Positions 24,159-34,066 of a stretch of DNA of 39,250 nucleotides are shown piece by piece (position 1 is the first letter of the stretch; each line of letters begins with the position of its first letter). Where the stretch lies: NCBI RefSeq assembly GCF_030158645.1, contig NZ_JAOASO010000144.1:72815-112064 (forward strand), written 5' to 3'. This stretch comes from Hydrogenophaga sp. (GTDB lineage Bacteria > Pseudomonadota > Gammaproteobacteria > Burkholderiales > Burkholderiaceae_C). The translations under genes were made by a program, and so were the position numbers. A model generated the notes under the pieces. It saw nothing but the letters and a program-made list of their open reading frames with translations. It did not search any database and was not told the DNA's origin.

Positions 24159-24247
24159 CATCTTCACGCACGCAAGATAGTGCATTTATAGCGCCATTCT
24201 CCATCCGCGAACAGCCTCGGCGGTTCGCCCATCCCAATTCACCCACC

Positions 24248-25822
24248 ATGACCACTTCTCCCCTGCTCCCCAACCACCTCGGCGGCCAATGGGTGACCGG
24301 CACCGGCGCGGGCACACCGTTGTTCGACCCGGTGCTCGGCACCGAACTTGTGCGCGTGAGCAGCGCCGGCCTCGATCTGGCCGCCGGCTTCGATTTCGCC
24401 CGCGAGCAGGGCGGTGCTGCCTTGCGCGCCCTGAGCTATGGCGAACGCGCTGCCTGCCTGGGCGCCATCGTCAAAGTGCTGCAAGCCAACCGCGACGCCT
24501 ACGACGAGATCGCCACCGCCAACTGCGGCACCACCACCAAGGACTCGGCGGTCGACATCGACGGCGGCATCTTCACGCTGGGCTACTACGCCAAGCAGGG
24601 CGAGGCCCTGGGCCCTGCACACGCGTTGCTGGATGGCGAGCGCATCCGCATGGGCAAGGACCCGGTGTTCCAGACCCAGCACATCCTGAGCCCCACGCGC
24701 GGTGTGGCGCTGTTCATCAACGCCTTCAACTTCCCGAGCTGGGGCCTGTGGGAAAAGGCCGCGCCCGCCCTGCTCTCGGGCGTGCCGGTGATCGTGAAGC
24801 CCGCCACCGCCACCGCCTGGCTCACCCAGCGCATGGTCAAGGACGTGATCGACGCGGGCATCCTGCCGCCGGGCGCCCTGTCGGTGGTCTGCGGCTCATC
24901 CGCCGGGTTGATGGATCAGTTGCAGCCGTTCGACGTGGTGTCGTTCACCGGCTCGGCCGAGACGGCGCGCATCATCCGCAGCCACCCCGCCGTGGCCGAG
25001 CGGTCGGTGCGTTGCAACATTGAAGCGGACAGCCTCAACAGCGCCCTGCTCGACCCGACCGCCACAACCGACAGCGAATCCTTCGGCCTCTTGGTGAGCG
25101 AGGTCGTTCGCGAAGTGACGGTCAAGAGCGGCCAGAAATGCACAGCCATTCGCCGCGTGTTCGTGCCACGCGCGCTCTTTGATGCCGTGGCCCAGGCGAT
25201 TGGCGCCAAGCTCGCCAAAACCACCGTCGGCAATCCGCGCAACGAGGCCGTGCGCATGGGCGCGCTGGTGAGCCAGGAACAGAAAGCCAGCGTGATCGAA
25301 GGCATTGCCAAGCTGCGAACCGAGGCCGAGGTGCTGTTCGACGGCGGCAGCGCTGCCTTGGTGGATGCCGACGCGTCCTCTGCCTGCGTGTCGCCGGTGC
25401 TGCTGGGCTCGCGCGAACCCGCCAAGGCGAAGGTGCTGCACGAGCTGGAGGTGTTTGGCCCGGTGGCCACGCTCATGGCCTACGACAGTCTGGAACAGGC
25501 CTACGAGCTGATCCGCCGTGGCGAAGGCTCGCTGGTCTGCTCGGTCTACAGCACCGACCCGGCCTTCATCGCCGCCGCCGCGCTCGAACTCGGCTCGGCC
25601 CACGGCCGTGTGCACGCCATCTCGCCCGACGTGGCGACCAGCCACAGCGGCCACGGCAATGTGATGCCGATGTCGCTGCACGGCGGTCCGGGCCGCGCTG
25701 GCGGCGGCGAGGAACTCGGCGGCTTGCGCGCGCTGGGCTTCTACCACCGCCGCAGCGCGGTGCAAGCCAGCAGCGCCGCGCTGGACGCGCTGGCCGCCTC
25801 TGCCGTACCGTTCAAAGTCTGA
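24248..25822 (+). CDS. boxD: 3,4-dehydroadipyl-CoA semialdehyde dehydrogenase
   Basis: It oxidises the semialdehyde-CoA made by BoxC to 3,4-dehydroadipyl-CoA, using NADP+ in the characterised enzyme (EC 1.2.1.77). The 524-residue product is an aldehyde dehydrogenase of the PaaZ-related type without the MaoC-like hydratase half. Visible catalytic positions are Asn161 (INAFNFPSW), Lys184 (VIVKP), the FTGS nucleotide loop (233-236), Glu259 (NIEADSLN) and nucleophile Cys298 (SGQKCTAIRR). The ATG at 24248 has no obvious Shine-Dalgarno. It starts the rightward operon and is followed after 28 bp by the ligase. The name is boxD in Aromatoleum/Azoarcus work and boxZ in Burkholderia/Paraburkholderia. 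Confidence 0.94.
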   Translation: MTTSPLLPNHLGGQWVTGTGAGTPLFDPVLGTELVRVSSAGLDLAAGFDFAREQGGAALRALSYGERAACLGAIVKVLQANRDAYDEIATANCGTTTKDSAVDIDGGIFTLGYYAKQGEALGPAHALLDGERIRMGKDPVFQTQHILSPTRGVALFINAFNFPSWGLWEKAAPALLSGVPVIVKPATATAWLTQRMVKDVIDAGILPPGALSVVCGSSAGLMDQLQPFDVVSFTGSAETARIIRSHPAVAERSVRCNIEADSLNSALLDPTATTDSESFGLLVSEVVREVTVKSGQKCTAIRRVFVPRALFDAVAQAIGAKLAKTTVGNPRNEAVRMGALVSQEQKASVIEGIAKLRTEAEVLFDGGSAALVDADASSACVSPVLLGSREPAKAKVLHELEVFGPVATLMAYDSLEQAYELIRRGEGSLVCSVYSTDPAFIAAAALELGSAHGRVHAISPDVATSHSGHGNVMPMSLHGGPGRAGGGEELGGLRALGFYHRRSAVQASSAALDALAASAVPFKV

Positions 25823-25850
25823 TGCCCATTCCCGCAGAGGAGACAAACCC

Positions 25851-27416
25851 ATGACCACGCCCCACGTCGCACCACCGCCCGAGCGCTTCAACTTCGCGCG
25901 CCATCTGCTCGCGCTCAACACCACCCGCGCCAGCAAGACCGCCCTGATCGACGACCAGGGCCAGCTCAGCTATGGCCAGCTCGCCGACCAGGTGCAGCGC
26001 TTTGCCGGAGCACTCGCGGCGCTGGGCCTGCGGCGCGAGGAGCGCGTGCTGCTGCTCATGCACGACTGCAGCGACTGGGTGGTGGCCTTTCTCGGCGCGC
26101 TGCACGCGGGCGTGGTGCCGGTGGCGGTGAACACCCTGCTGACCGCACAAGACTACGCCTACATGCTAGGCAACAGCCGAGCGCAGGCGGTCATCGTGTC
26201 TGCCGCCTTGCTGCCCACGCTGCAGACCGCGCTGGCTTCGCAGACCACGGAAGTGCAGCACCTGATCGTCTCGCGCACCACCGACCCGCTGCCTGCGGGC
26301 GCACACAACTTCAGCGCGCTCGTGGCCGCCAGCCAGCCCGCGCAGGCGGCCGACACCCATGGCGACGAGCCCGCCTTCTGGCTCTTTTCCAGCGGCTCCA
26401 CCGGTGCGCCCAAGGGCACGGTGCACACCCAGGCCAACCTGTACTGGACCGCCGAGCTGTACGGCAAGGGCGTGCTCGGCCTGCGCGAGAGCGACGTCGT
26501 GTTCTCCGCCGCCAAGTTGTTCTTTGCCTACGGCCTGGGCAACGCGCTGACCTTCCCGCTCAGCGTGGGCGCGAGCGTCGTGCTGATGGCCGAGCGGCCC
26601 ACGCCGCAGGCCTGTTTCAAGCGATTCACCAAACAAAAACCCACCGTGTTCTACGGTGCCCCCACGGGATACGGCGGCATGCTCGCCAACCCCGACCTGC
26701 CGAAGAAAAGCGAGGTGGCGCTGCGCCTGTGCTCCTCCGCCGGTGAAGCGCTGCCGCAAGACATCGGTCAGCGCTGGACGAACCACTTCGGCGTGGAAAT
26801 CATCGACGGCATCGGCTCCACCGAGATGCTGCACGTGTTCCTCTCCAACCGCCCGGGCGATGTGCGCTACGGCACCACCGGCAAACCGGTACCGGGCTAC
26901 GAGATCGAGCTGCGCGGCGAAGACGGCCAGCCTGTGCCCGACGGCGAGATCGGCGACCTTTTCATCAAGGGGCCGAGCGCTGCGCTGATGTACTGGAACA
27001 ACCGCGCCAAGACGCGCGACACCTTCCAGGGCGGCTGGACCAAGGCCGGCGACAAGTACACCCGCGATCTGGACGGCTACTGCACCTACGCCGGGCGCAA
27101 CGACGACATGTTGAAAGTCAGCGGCATCTACGTGAGCCCTTTCGAGGTGGAAGCCACACTGGTGCAACACCCGGCGGTGCTGGAAGCCGCGGTGATCGGC
27201 AAGCTGGATGCCGACGGCCTGACCAAGACCAAGGCCTTCGTGGTGCTCAAAAACGGCGCGCAAGCCACCGAGGCCGAATTGCAGGCCTTCGTGAAAGAAA
27301 AGCTCGCGCCCTACAAATACCCGCGCTTCATCGAATTCCTGCCCGAACTGCCCAAGACGGCCACCGGCAAGATCCAGCGCTTCCGGCTGCGCGAACGCGA
27401 GACGCCCCAAGGCTGA
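25851..27416 (+). CDS. bclA: Benzoate-CoA ligase
   Basis: It activates benzoate to benzoyl-CoA with ATP, the entry step to the box pathway. The 521-residue product is a class I adenylate-forming enzyme and has the benzoate-CoA ligase signature segments: ATP loop SSGSTGAPKG (180-189), FSAAKLFFAYGLGN, the aryl-pocket YGAPTGYG, A5 motif DGIGSTEMLHVFLSN, GWTKAGDKY and catalytic Lys507 near the C-terminus (PKTATGKIQR). Length matches known BCL enzymes. AGAGGAGA precedes the ATG at 25851. It is the second gene of the boxD-bclA operon and runs convergently into the GNAT gene only 15 bp later. Substrates such as 2-aminobenzoate or fluorobenzoates cannot be excluded. Confidence 0.95.
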   Translation: MTTPHVAPPPERFNFARHLLALNTTRASKTALIDDQGQLSYGQLADQVQRFAGALAALGLRREERVLLLMHDCSDWVVAFLGALHAGVVPVAVNTLLTAQDYAYMLGNSRAQAVIVSAALLPTLQTALASQTTEVQHLIVSRTTDPLPAGAHNFSALVAASQPAQAADTHGDEPAFWLFSSGSTGAPKGTVHTQANLYWTAELYGKGVLGLRESDVVFSAAKLFFAYGLGNALTFPLSVGASVVLMAERPTPQACFKRFTKQKPTVFYGAPTGYGGMLANPDLPKKSEVALRLCSSAGEALPQDIGQRWTNHFGVEIIDGIGSTEMLHVFLSNRPGDVRYGTTGKPVPGYEIELRGEDGQPVPDGEIGDLFIKGPSAALMYWNNRAKTRDTFQGGWTKAGDKYTRDLDGYCTYAGRNDDMLKVSGIYVSPFEVEATLVQHPAVLEAAVIGKLDADGLTKTKAFVVLKNGAQATEAELQAFVKEKLAPYKYPRFIEFLPELPKTATGKIQRFRLRERETPQG

Positions 27417-27431
27417 GGCCCGTCGGCGGCG

Positions 27432-28289
27432 TCAACCCACTTCCAGGGTGGTCAGCCCGTACAGGCGGGAGATCGCCAGCTGCGGCGCCGGGCCACGGTA
27501 CATGCGCGCTGTGGGAAACGTCGCCTCCATGCCCTGATGCAGCGCCAGATCGACGGCCACCGCATTGCCATCGGGCACATCCATGAAAACGGGCTCGGTC
27601 ACCGGCACCCTCGAACACAGGGCCTCGAACAAGGAATGGGCAACGGCCGGTGTGTCGGCACACAGCGGCGCGAGTTTGTGGCCCTCCCGGCATGCCCGCA
27701 GCACCCCGTAGCCCCGCAACTCTCCGCCTTCCCACCATCCCAGCGCATGGCTCTGCGGCAGGTGGATCCAGGCCCGGAGAAAGGCGGGGCGCGGCGCCGG
27801 ATGGAACGCCTTGTCGTAAGCGACCAGGGCCTCCAGAGGCAGGGCCGACAGCGGAACCACGCGCCCCTGGGGAGCCCCTTGCGCCTCGCGCCCCCAGCCC
27901 TTGAAGCGCATGTTGTGCCAGGCCAGCTCGAAGCCGGATCTGCGGTAGTTGTCCTGCTGTGCGACCACACCGTCCAGGCCCACGACGCAGCCTTTGACAT
28001 GCTCGAGCGAAGCGCTCCAGATCGCCTTGCCCAGACCGTGTCCACGGAGCAAGGGATCGACGATGTACAGACCGAGGAAAGCGTGGTTGCCTCCTTGGCG
28101 AACGCACGAAATCGACGCCACCGGCCCCTCGCCGAGCCAGCCCATGAAAAAGCCCTGCGGATCGACGTTGTAAAGGGGATCGAGGTCGTGCAAACCGGGG
28201 TTCCAGCCCTCGCGCGCAGCCCAGCGCATGGCGGTGGACAGGTGGTCACGGGTCATGCAACGAATCTGGTAGGACGCGTAGGGCAACAT
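27432..28289 (-). CDS. GNAT-family N-acetyltransferase, two-domain
   Basis: The 285-residue protein has an N-terminal GNAT fold with the acetyl-CoA loop RGHGLG (82-87, after FLGLYIVDPLL). A second C-terminal domain of the YitH/HolE-like kind (about 150-280) ends with ARMYRGPAP, a motif usual near the end of this family. The substrate is unknown. The start at 28289 is preferred because GGAG lies six bases upstream and the conserved part (IRCMTRDHLSTAMRWAAREGWNPG) begins right after; an ATG at 28376 would add 29 residues that look unrelated and run into the apbC terminator. It is convergent with bclA and lies 140 bp after apbC, probably transcribed alone. Confidence 0.85.
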   Translation of the reverse strand: MLPYASYQIRCMTRDHLSTAMRWAAREGWNPGLHDLDPLYNVDPQGFFMGWLGEGPVASISCVRQGGNHAFLGLYIVDPLLRGHGLGKAIWSASLEHVKGCVVGLDGVVAQQDNYRRSGFELAWHNMRFKGWGREAQGAPQGRVVPLSALPLEALVAYDKAFHPAPRPAFLRAWIHLPQSHALGWWEGGELRGYGVLRACREGHKLAPLCADTPAVAHSLFEALCSRVPVTEPVFMDVPDGNAVAVDLALHQGMEATFPTARMYRGPAPQLAISRLYGLTTLEVG

Positions 28290-28376
28290 AAGCTCCAGGG
28301 GGTATGCGGCATCACATCCCAAACCGAACGGCTGCGCCATACCGCATCGGTAGTAGTTCGACGAAAACACGGACAC

Positions 28377-28402
28377 AAAAAAGCCGGCGCGAAGCCGGCT
28401 TT
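28377..28402 (-). terminator. Rho-independent terminator of apbC
   Basis: On the minus strand the arms AAAGCCGGC and GCCGGCTTT flank a TTCGC loop, and the stem runs into a six-T tract (28382-28377). It lies 26 bp after the apbC stop codon and separates it from the GNAT gene. Confidence 0.9.
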
Positions 28403-28428
28403 CGGGGTGAAGCGGACCGGGTGCCGCT

Positions 28429-29520
28429 TCAGGTTTCCTTGGAGATCTTGATGCTGGGAAACTTGCTGGAGAAGTCTTTGGCCTTGGCCGCGATCTTGAT
28501 CGCCAGCTGGCGCGCCACCGATTTGTACAGTGCAGCGATCTCGCCGTCCGGATCGGCCACCACGCTGGGCATGCCGCTGTCGGCCTGCACGCGGATGCTC
28601 ATGTTCAGGGGCAGCGCGCCCAGGTAGTCCATGCCGTACTCGGCGGCCATGTTCTTGCCGCCGTCCACGCCGAAGATGTGCTCGGTGTGGCCGCACTTCT
28701 CGCACACGTGCACCGCCATGTTTTCCACGATGCCCAGGATGGGCACGCCCACCTTCTCGAACATCTTGATGCCCTTGCGCGCGTCCAGCAGGGCGATGTC
28801 CTGCGGCGTGGTCACGATCACCGCGCCGGTGAGCGGCACGCGCTGGCTCAGGGTGAGCTGGATGTCGCCGGTGCCCGGGGGCATGTCGACGATCAGATAG
28901 TCGAGGTCTTTCCAGTTGGTCTGGCGCAGCAGCTGCTCCAGCGCCTGCGTGGCCATCGGGCCGCGCCAGATCATGGCTTCGTCGCGGTCGATCAGAAAGC
29001 CGATCGAGATCACCTGCACGCCGTAGTTTTCCAGCGGCTCCATGGTCTGGCCGTCCGCGCTCTCGGGGCGACCCTCGACGCCCATCATCATGGGCTGGCT
29101 GGGGCCGTAGATGTCGGCGTCCAGGATGCCGACTTTCGCACCTTCGGCGGAGAGTGCCAGCGCCAGGTTGACCGCCGTGGTGCTCTTGCCCACGCCACCC
29201 TTGCCCGAGGCCACGGCAATGATGTTCTTCACGTTCGGCATGACCTGCACGCCACGCTGCACCGCGTGCGCCGTGATCTTCATGGTCATGTTGACCGACA
29301 CGTTGTCCACGCCCGCCACCGATTTGGCGGCGGTGATCAAGGCCTTGCGAAACGCCGGCATCTGGCTCTTGGCCGGATAACCCAGCTCGACGTCGAACGA
29401 CACATCGCCGTCGGTGGTTTGCAGGTTCTTCAGCGCCTTGCTGGTGACGAAGTCGCGTCCGGTGTTCGGATCGATGACGGCTTGCAGCGCGGTCAGCAGC
29501 GCCTGGGAATCAACGGACAT
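28429..29520 (-). CDS. apbC: Iron-sulfur cluster carrier protein ApbC (Mrp/NBP35 family ATPase)
   Basis: ApbC binds and transfers [4Fe-4S] clusters to apoproteins in the cytosol. The 363-residue product has an N-terminal DUF59/MIP18-like domain (about 1-85), the deviant Walker A SGKGGVGKS (105-113), switch and Walker B segments GILDADIYGPSQP (131-143) and VDMPPGTGD (211-219), and the cluster-binding pair C273/C276 (HVCEKCGH). ATG 29520 is the natural start. It is divergent from metG across 157 bp, an arrangement seen in many betaproteobacteria, and is closed by a clear terminator. With the many iron-sulfur proteins in this window a maturation role for them is possible but not specific. Confidence 0.96.
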   Translation of the reverse strand: MSVDSQALLTALQAVIDPNTGRDFVTSKALKNLQTTDGDVSFDVELGYPAKSQMPAFRKALITAAKSVAGVDNVSVNMTMKITAHAVQRGVQVMPNVKNIIAVASGKGGVGKSTTAVNLALALSAEGAKVGILDADIYGPSQPMMMGVEGRPESADGQTMEPLENYGVQVISIGFLIDRDEAMIWRGPMATQALEQLLRQTNWKDLDYLIVDMPPGTGDIQLTLSQRVPLTGAVIVTTPQDIALLDARKGIKMFEKVGVPILGIVENMAVHVCEKCGHTEHIFGVDGGKNMAAEYGMDYLGALPLNMSIRVQADSGMPSVVADPDGEIAALYKSVARQLAIKIAAKAKDFSSKFPSIKISKET

Positions 29521-29677
29521 GGGGAACTGGCTCCAGAGGGGGTGGGGGTATCGGGTTTCGCAATCGGGCTGAAGTCTAACGCCCCACCCTGACCGGGGTC
29601 ATTCACACAATCGCCATGAGGACATCCGTCACGCCCGCGGCCTAAAATCACGGGTTCCCCAGCAGAAAGCCCATCCC

Positions 29678-31732
29678 ATGAGCCAGCGACGCCTGTTCGT
29701 CACCACCGCCCTGCCCTACGCCAACGGGCATTTCCACATCGGCCACATCATGGAATACATCCAGGCCGACATCTGGGTGCGGTTCCAGCGCATGCAGGGC
29801 CACGAGGTCCACTTTGTCTGCGCCGACGACGCGCACGGCGCGCCGATCATGATCGCGGCCGACAAGGCCGGCAAGACGCCGCAGCAGTTCGTGGCCGACA
29901 TCGCCGCGGGTCGCAAGCCCTACCTCGACGGCTTTCACATCGCCTTTGACAACTGGCACAGCACCGACGCGCCCGAAAACCACGAACTCGCGCAGCAGAT
30001 CTACCGCGACCTCAAGGCCAACGGCCTGATCGAGACCCGCACCATCGAACAGTTCTTCGACCCCGAGAAGAACATGTTCCTGCCCGACCGCTTCATCAAG
30101 GGCGAGTGCCCGAACTGCCACGCGAAAGACCAATACGGCGACAACTGCGAGGTCTGCAGCAAGGTCTACAGCCCCACCGATCTGATCAACCCGTACTCAG
30201 CACTCTCGGGCGCCAAGCCGGTGCTCAAACAGTCGGAGCACTTCTTCTTCAAGCTCTCCGACCCGCGCTGCCTGGCCTTTCTGGACCAGTGGACCCAAAG
30301 CGGCGCGGTGCAGCCCGAGGTGCTCAACAAGATCAGCGAGTGGATCGAGCCGGGTGAAGACGGCAAGCCCAAGATGGGCGACTGGGACATCAGCCGCGAC
30401 GCGCCCTATTTCGGCATCGAGATCCCCGATGCACCGGGCAAATACTTCTATGTGTGGCTGGACGCGCCCGTGGGCTACCTGGCGTCGCTGAAGAACTGGT
30501 TCGGCCAGAAGGGCCTGGATTTCGACGCCTTCATGGCCGACCCCACCACCGAGCAGTTTCACTTCATCGGCAAGGACATCATCACCTTCCACACGCTGTT
30601 CTGGCCCGCCATGCTGCACTTCAGCGGCCGCAAGGTGCCCAACGCGGTGTTCGTGCACGGCTTCCTCACCATCAACAACGGCGAGAAGATGAGCAAGAGC
30701 CGCGGCACCGGCCTGGACCCGCTGAAATACCTGGGCCTGGGCATGAACCCGGAATGGCTGCGCTACTACCTGGCCGCCAAACTGAGCAGCCGCAACGAGG
30801 ACGTGGATTTCAACGCCGACGACTTCCTGGCGCGCGTCAACAGCGACCTGATCGGCAAGTACATCAACATCGCCTCGCGCGCGGCCGGCTTCATCGCCAA
30901 GCGCTTCGAGGGCCAGCTCGGCGAAGTCTCGGCCGATGGCGACAACCTGATCGACCACCTGCAGACCGCCGCGCCCACCATCGCCGCACTCTTCGCCGAG
31001 CGCGAGTACGGCAAGGCGCTGCGCGAGGTGATGCTGCTGGCCGACCGGGTGAACGCTTACGTGGACCAGAACAAACCCTGGGAGCTGGCCAAACAGGAAG
31101 GCATGGACGGCCGCCTGCACGACGTGTGCACCGCCTGCATCGAAGCCTTCCGCCTGCTCACGCTCTACCTCAAGCCCGTGCTGCCTGCGCTGGCCGTGCA
31201 GGTGGAGGCCTTCCTGCAGGTCCAGCCCCTGCAGTTCAGCGACGCTTCAACGCTGCTCGGCGCTGGTCACACCATCAACGCCTACCAGCACCTCATGCAG
31301 CGGGTGGATGTGAAGCAACTGGAAGCCCTGTTCGAGCCACCACCAGCACCGGCCGTGCCGGCCACGGTGCCCGGCGGCGAACCGATTGCCGACACCATCG
31401 GCATCGACGATTTCAGCAAGATCGACCTGCGCATCGCGCAGATCGTCAACTGCGAAGCGGTGGAAGGCTCGACCAAGCTGCTGCGCCTCACGCTGGATGT
31501 GGGCGAGGGCAAGACGCGCAATGTGTTCAGCGGCATCGCCAGCGCCTACGCACCCGAAGACCTGGTGGGCAAGCTCACCGTGATGGTGGCCAACCTGGCA
31601 CCGCGCAAGATGAAGTTCGGCGTCAGCGAAGGCATGGTGCTGGCCGCCAGCCATGCGGACGAAACGGCCGAGCCGGGCATCCACATCCTGAACCCCTGGC
31701 CAGGCGCCCAACCCGGCATGCGCGTCAGGTAG
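29678..31732 (+). CDS. metG: Methionyl-tRNA synthetase
   Basis: It charges tRNA-Met with methionine. The 684-residue product has the HIGH motif HIGH at 20-23 ([10 protein letters not shown]), a zinc knuckle with C144/C147/C157/C160, the KMSKS motif at 337-341, an anticodon-binding helical domain, and a C-terminal EMAP-II/Trbp111-like tRNA-binding domain (about 570-684, [18 protein letters not shown]) joined by an Ala/Pro-rich linker. This is the usual long dimeric form. A TAAAAT hexamer at 29643-29648 is a reasonable -10, without a clear -35. The gene ends one base before the convergent BamE-like gene. Confidence 0.98.
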   Translation: MSQRRLFVTTALPYANGHFHIGHIMEYIQADIWVRFQRMQGHEVHFVCADDAHGAPIMIAADKAGKTPQQFVADIAAGRKPYLDGFHIAFDNWHSTDAPENHELAQQIYRDLKANGLIETRTIEQFFDPEKNMFLPDRFIKGECPNCHAKDQYGDNCEVCSKVYSPTDLINPYSALSGAKPVLKQSEHFFFKLSDPRCLAFLDQWTQSGAVQPEVLNKISEWIEPGEDGKPKMGDWDISRDAPYFGIEIPDAPGKYFYVWLDAPVGYLASLKNWFGQKGLDFDAFMADPTTEQFHFIGKDIITFHTLFWPAMLHFSGRKVPNAVFVHGFLTINNGEKMSKSRGTGLDPLKYLGLGMNPEWLRYYLAAKLSSRNEDVDFNADDFLARVNSDLIGKYINIASRAAGFIAKRFEGQLGEVSADGDNLIDHLQTAAPTIAALFAEREYGKALREVMLLADRVNAYVDQNKPWELAKQEGMDGRLHDVCTACIEAFRLLTLYLKPVLPALAVQVEAFLQVQPLQFSDASTLLGAGHTINAYQHLMQRVDVKQLEALFEPPPAPAVPATVPGGEPIADTIGIDDFSKIDLRIAQIVNCEAVEGSTKLLRLTLDVGEGKTRNVFSGIASAYAPEDLVGKLTVMVANLAPRKMKFGVSEGMVLAASHADETAEPGIHILNPWPGAQPGMRVR

Positions 31733-32251
31733 TCATCGATTCCGCTCAAGCTCCGGATCGGACACCGACATCGTTCTGACGACGCGCAGATCCGGATCGA
31801 ACACCGCGGTGAACACCCGGGAGTCGATCCGGTTGCTGCCCTCCATGTAGCGCCAGTCGTAGTGTGTCTCGCGCTTGAGATCGTAGGTGGTGATCTTCAT
31901 CGGCTTGCCGAGCATGCGGCGAACTTCTTCCATGGGCATGCCGGGCAACACCCGTGCGAAGTTGCGTTCGGTGAGCACCTGGCGCAGCGCCGACATGCGC
32001 CCGTCTGCGCCGATGGTGATCATGTAGTTCACATGGCCCTCGGGCTGCCGGTTGTATTCGTAGATCTGAGCGCCGTCTTCGCCGTCCCACACCGCCTCGG
32101 GTGCGCCGAAGCGTTCGCGCACGTCGGCTTCGGTGGACACACCCTCTTCGAGCTCGCTGATGTTCTTGGCATCACACGCCACCAGCAGCGACGCCACAGC
32201 GAGCAGGGCAACCCAGAATCCTCGGCGAATGACACCATTCAAACCACGCAT
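31733..32251 (-). CDS. BamE/SmpA-like outer-membrane lipoprotein
   Basis: The 172-residue product has a lipoprotein signal with lipobox LLVAC (lipidated Cys at about residue 26) and two segments resembling BamE/OmlA folds: SELEEGVSTEADVRERFGAPEAVW and LPGMPMEEVRRMLGKPMKI. This G-x-x-x-x-V-x-x-x-x-G-x-P pattern is typical of SmpA/OmlA domains. Whether it is BamE itself of the outer-membrane assembly machine is uncertain, as true BamE is usually shorter with one copy of the motif. The ATG at 32251 is preferred over a GTG three codons upstream. It is convergent with metG with no spacer, so each 3' UTR would be antisense to the other. Confidence 0.85.
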   Translation of the reverse strand: MRGLNGVIRRGFWVALLAVASLLVACDAKNISELEEGVSTEADVRERFGAPEAVWDGEDGAQIYEYNRQPEGHVNYMITIGADGRMSALRQVLTERNFARVLPGMPMEEVRRMLGKPMKITTYDLKRETHYDWRYMEGSNRIDSRVFTAVFDPDLRVVRTMSVSDPELERNR

Positions 32252-32351
32252 GCGGACCACCTTCTTCAGGGTGAAAAATCCAGTGTAAGCCCCCCCTGCT
32301 GGAGGTCCTGGCTGTCAGCTTCGCGAACCGTTGCCAAAGGTAACATGTCCC

Positions 32352-33995
32352 ATGTTTCAAGGATTGCCACCCCTCGCACCGTTCCGTCCACGGTTGCTGC
32401 AGGACATCCGGGGCTACAACCGGGAAAAACTGGTGCGCGATGTGGGCGCTGGCGCCACGGTGGGCATCGTGGCGCTGCCACTGGCCATGGCCTTTGCAAT
32501 TGCCAGCGGCCTGCAGCCTGAAGCGGGTCTGTGGACGGCCATCATCGCGGGCTTCCTGATTTCGGCCCTGGGCGGCACCTCGATGCAGATTGGCGGCCCG
32601 GCGGGTGCCTTCATCGTCATCGTCTACGGCATCGTCGAACGCTACGGCGTGGCCAACCTGCTGATCTCCACCGCCAGCGCGGGCGTGCTGCTGTTCCTGC
32701 TGGGATTGTTTCGCCTCGGCACCCTCGTGCGCTACGTGCCGGTCACGGTGGTGATCGGGTTCACCAACGGCATTGCGGTGCTGATCGCGCTCTCGCAGGT
32801 GCGCGACCTGCTGGGTCTGGACATCGACAAGATGCCGGCGAGCTTCTTCGGCCAGATCGGCGCCATCACCAGCCACCTCCACAGCCTCAACCCGTTCGCG
32901 CTTGGACTCGGCGGCCTGTGTGTGCTCGGCCTGGTGGTGTGGCCGCGCCTGTGGGCGGTGGATTCGCAGTTTCGCCGCCAGCTTGAAGCGATCGAAACGG
33001 TGAGCGCGCTCAAGGCCACGTCGCGCATTCCCGGTCCGGTGATCGCACTCGTGACGCTCTCGCTCCTGGCCTGGGCACTCAGCCTGCCGGTGGAAACCGT
33101 GGGCACCCGCTTTGGCGGCATTCCGCAGGGCCTGCCGGTGTTCGAGCTGCCCGATTTTTCGTGGGAAACCGTGCGCCTGCTGGTCACACCCACGCTCACC
33201 ATCGCGCTGCTGGGCGCCATCGAATCGCTGCTGTGCGCACGCGTGGCCGACCAGCTGGGCGACGCGCCCAAACACGACCCCAACCAGGAGCTCATGGCGC
33301 AGGGCATCGCCAACGCGGTCGTGCCTTTCTTCGGCGGCATGCCGGCCACCGGCACCATCGCGCGCACGGTGACCAACATCCGCTCGGGCGCGGCCTCGCC
33401 GGTGGCGGGCATGGTGCACGCCCTCACGCTGGCCGCCGTGGTCTTGCTCGCCGCCCCGCTGGCGTACCACATCCCCTTGTCGGTGCTGGCCGGCGTGCTG
33501 CTGTTCGTGGCCTGGAACATGGGCGAATGGCGCGAATTCGCGCGACTCAAACACTTCAGCAACCACTACCGGTTGATGATGCTGTCCACCTTCTTCGTCA
33601 CCATCGTGTTTGACCTCACGGTGGCGGTCGAGCTCGGCCTGGTGCTTGCGGTGGTGCTGTTCGTGCGCCGCCAGAGCGAGATCTTCCGCGCCGAGTCGGT
33701 GGCCCGCACCGAGCACCAAACGACCTACAAGCTGTACGGCTCGCTGTTCTTCGGCGCCGTGGCCAAGATCGACCCCATCGTGGCCGAAGTGGAGCGCTCC
33801 TCCGCGCCGCTCAACGTGATGCTGGACGCCAGCCAGATGATTTCGCTGGACACCACCGGGCTCGATGCGCTGGAGCAGCTGCACAAGGCGGTGCACAAGC
33901 GCGGCGGGCATCTGGGCATGGTGGGGTTGCACCCGCAGCCGCGTTCGCTGATTGAACGCTCCGGCTTCGCAGCACGCCTGAACACCTGCGAGTGA
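32352..33995 (+). CDS. SulP-family anion transporter with STAS domain
   Basis: SulP proteins move sulfate, bicarbonate, dicarboxylates or similar anions across the inner membrane. The 547-residue product has a hydrophobic part with 10-14 predicted helices: the GATVGIVALPLAMAFAIASG signature near residue 30, IGGPAGAF, GFTNGIAVLIALSQ and an FFGGMPATGTIARTVTNIRSGA segment. A cytoplasmic STAS domain follows (about 440-545, with LDASQMISLDTTGLDAL). The ATG at 32352 is chosen over a TTG at 32331. The substrate cannot be told from sequence; there are no sulfur-assimilation or carboxysome genes nearby. It seems to be transcribed alone, 100 bp from the divergent BamE-like gene. Confidence 0.92.
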   Translation: MFQGLPPLAPFRPRLLQDIRGYNREKLVRDVGAGATVGIVALPLAMAFAIASGLQPEAGLWTAIIAGFLISALGGTSMQIGGPAGAFIVIVYGIVERYGVANLLISTASAGVLLFLLGLFRLGTLVRYVPVTVVIGFTNGIAVLIALSQVRDLLGLDIDKMPASFFGQIGAITSHLHSLNPFALGLGGLCVLGLVVWPRLWAVDSQFRRQLEAIETVSALKATSRIPGPVIALVTLSLLAWALSLPVETVGTRFGGIPQGLPVFELPDFSWETVRLLVTPTLTIALLGAIESLLCARVADQLGDAPKHDPNQELMAQGIANAVVPFFGGMPATGTIARTVTNIRSGAASPVAGMVHALTLAAVVLLAAPLAYHIPLSVLAGVLLFVAWNMGEWREFARLKHFSNHYRLMMLSTFFVTIVFDLTVAVELGLVLAVVLFVRRQSEIFRAESVARTEHQTTYKLYGSLFFGAVAKIDPIVAEVERSSAPLNVMLDASQMISLDTTGLDALEQLHKAVHKRGGHLGMVGLHPQPRSLIERSGFAARLNTCE

Positions 33996-34066
33996 CCCCG
34001 GGTCACCCGGGCCCGGGCACCGACCGGTAAACTCGCTCCTTTCCTCCGCACCAGGCTCCGAACACC

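Noticed and set aside
28290..28376. Upstream start for the GNAT gene
   Set aside because: The extra 29 residues are unlike the family and reach the apbC terminator; the ATG at 28289 has a good Shine-Dalgarno.
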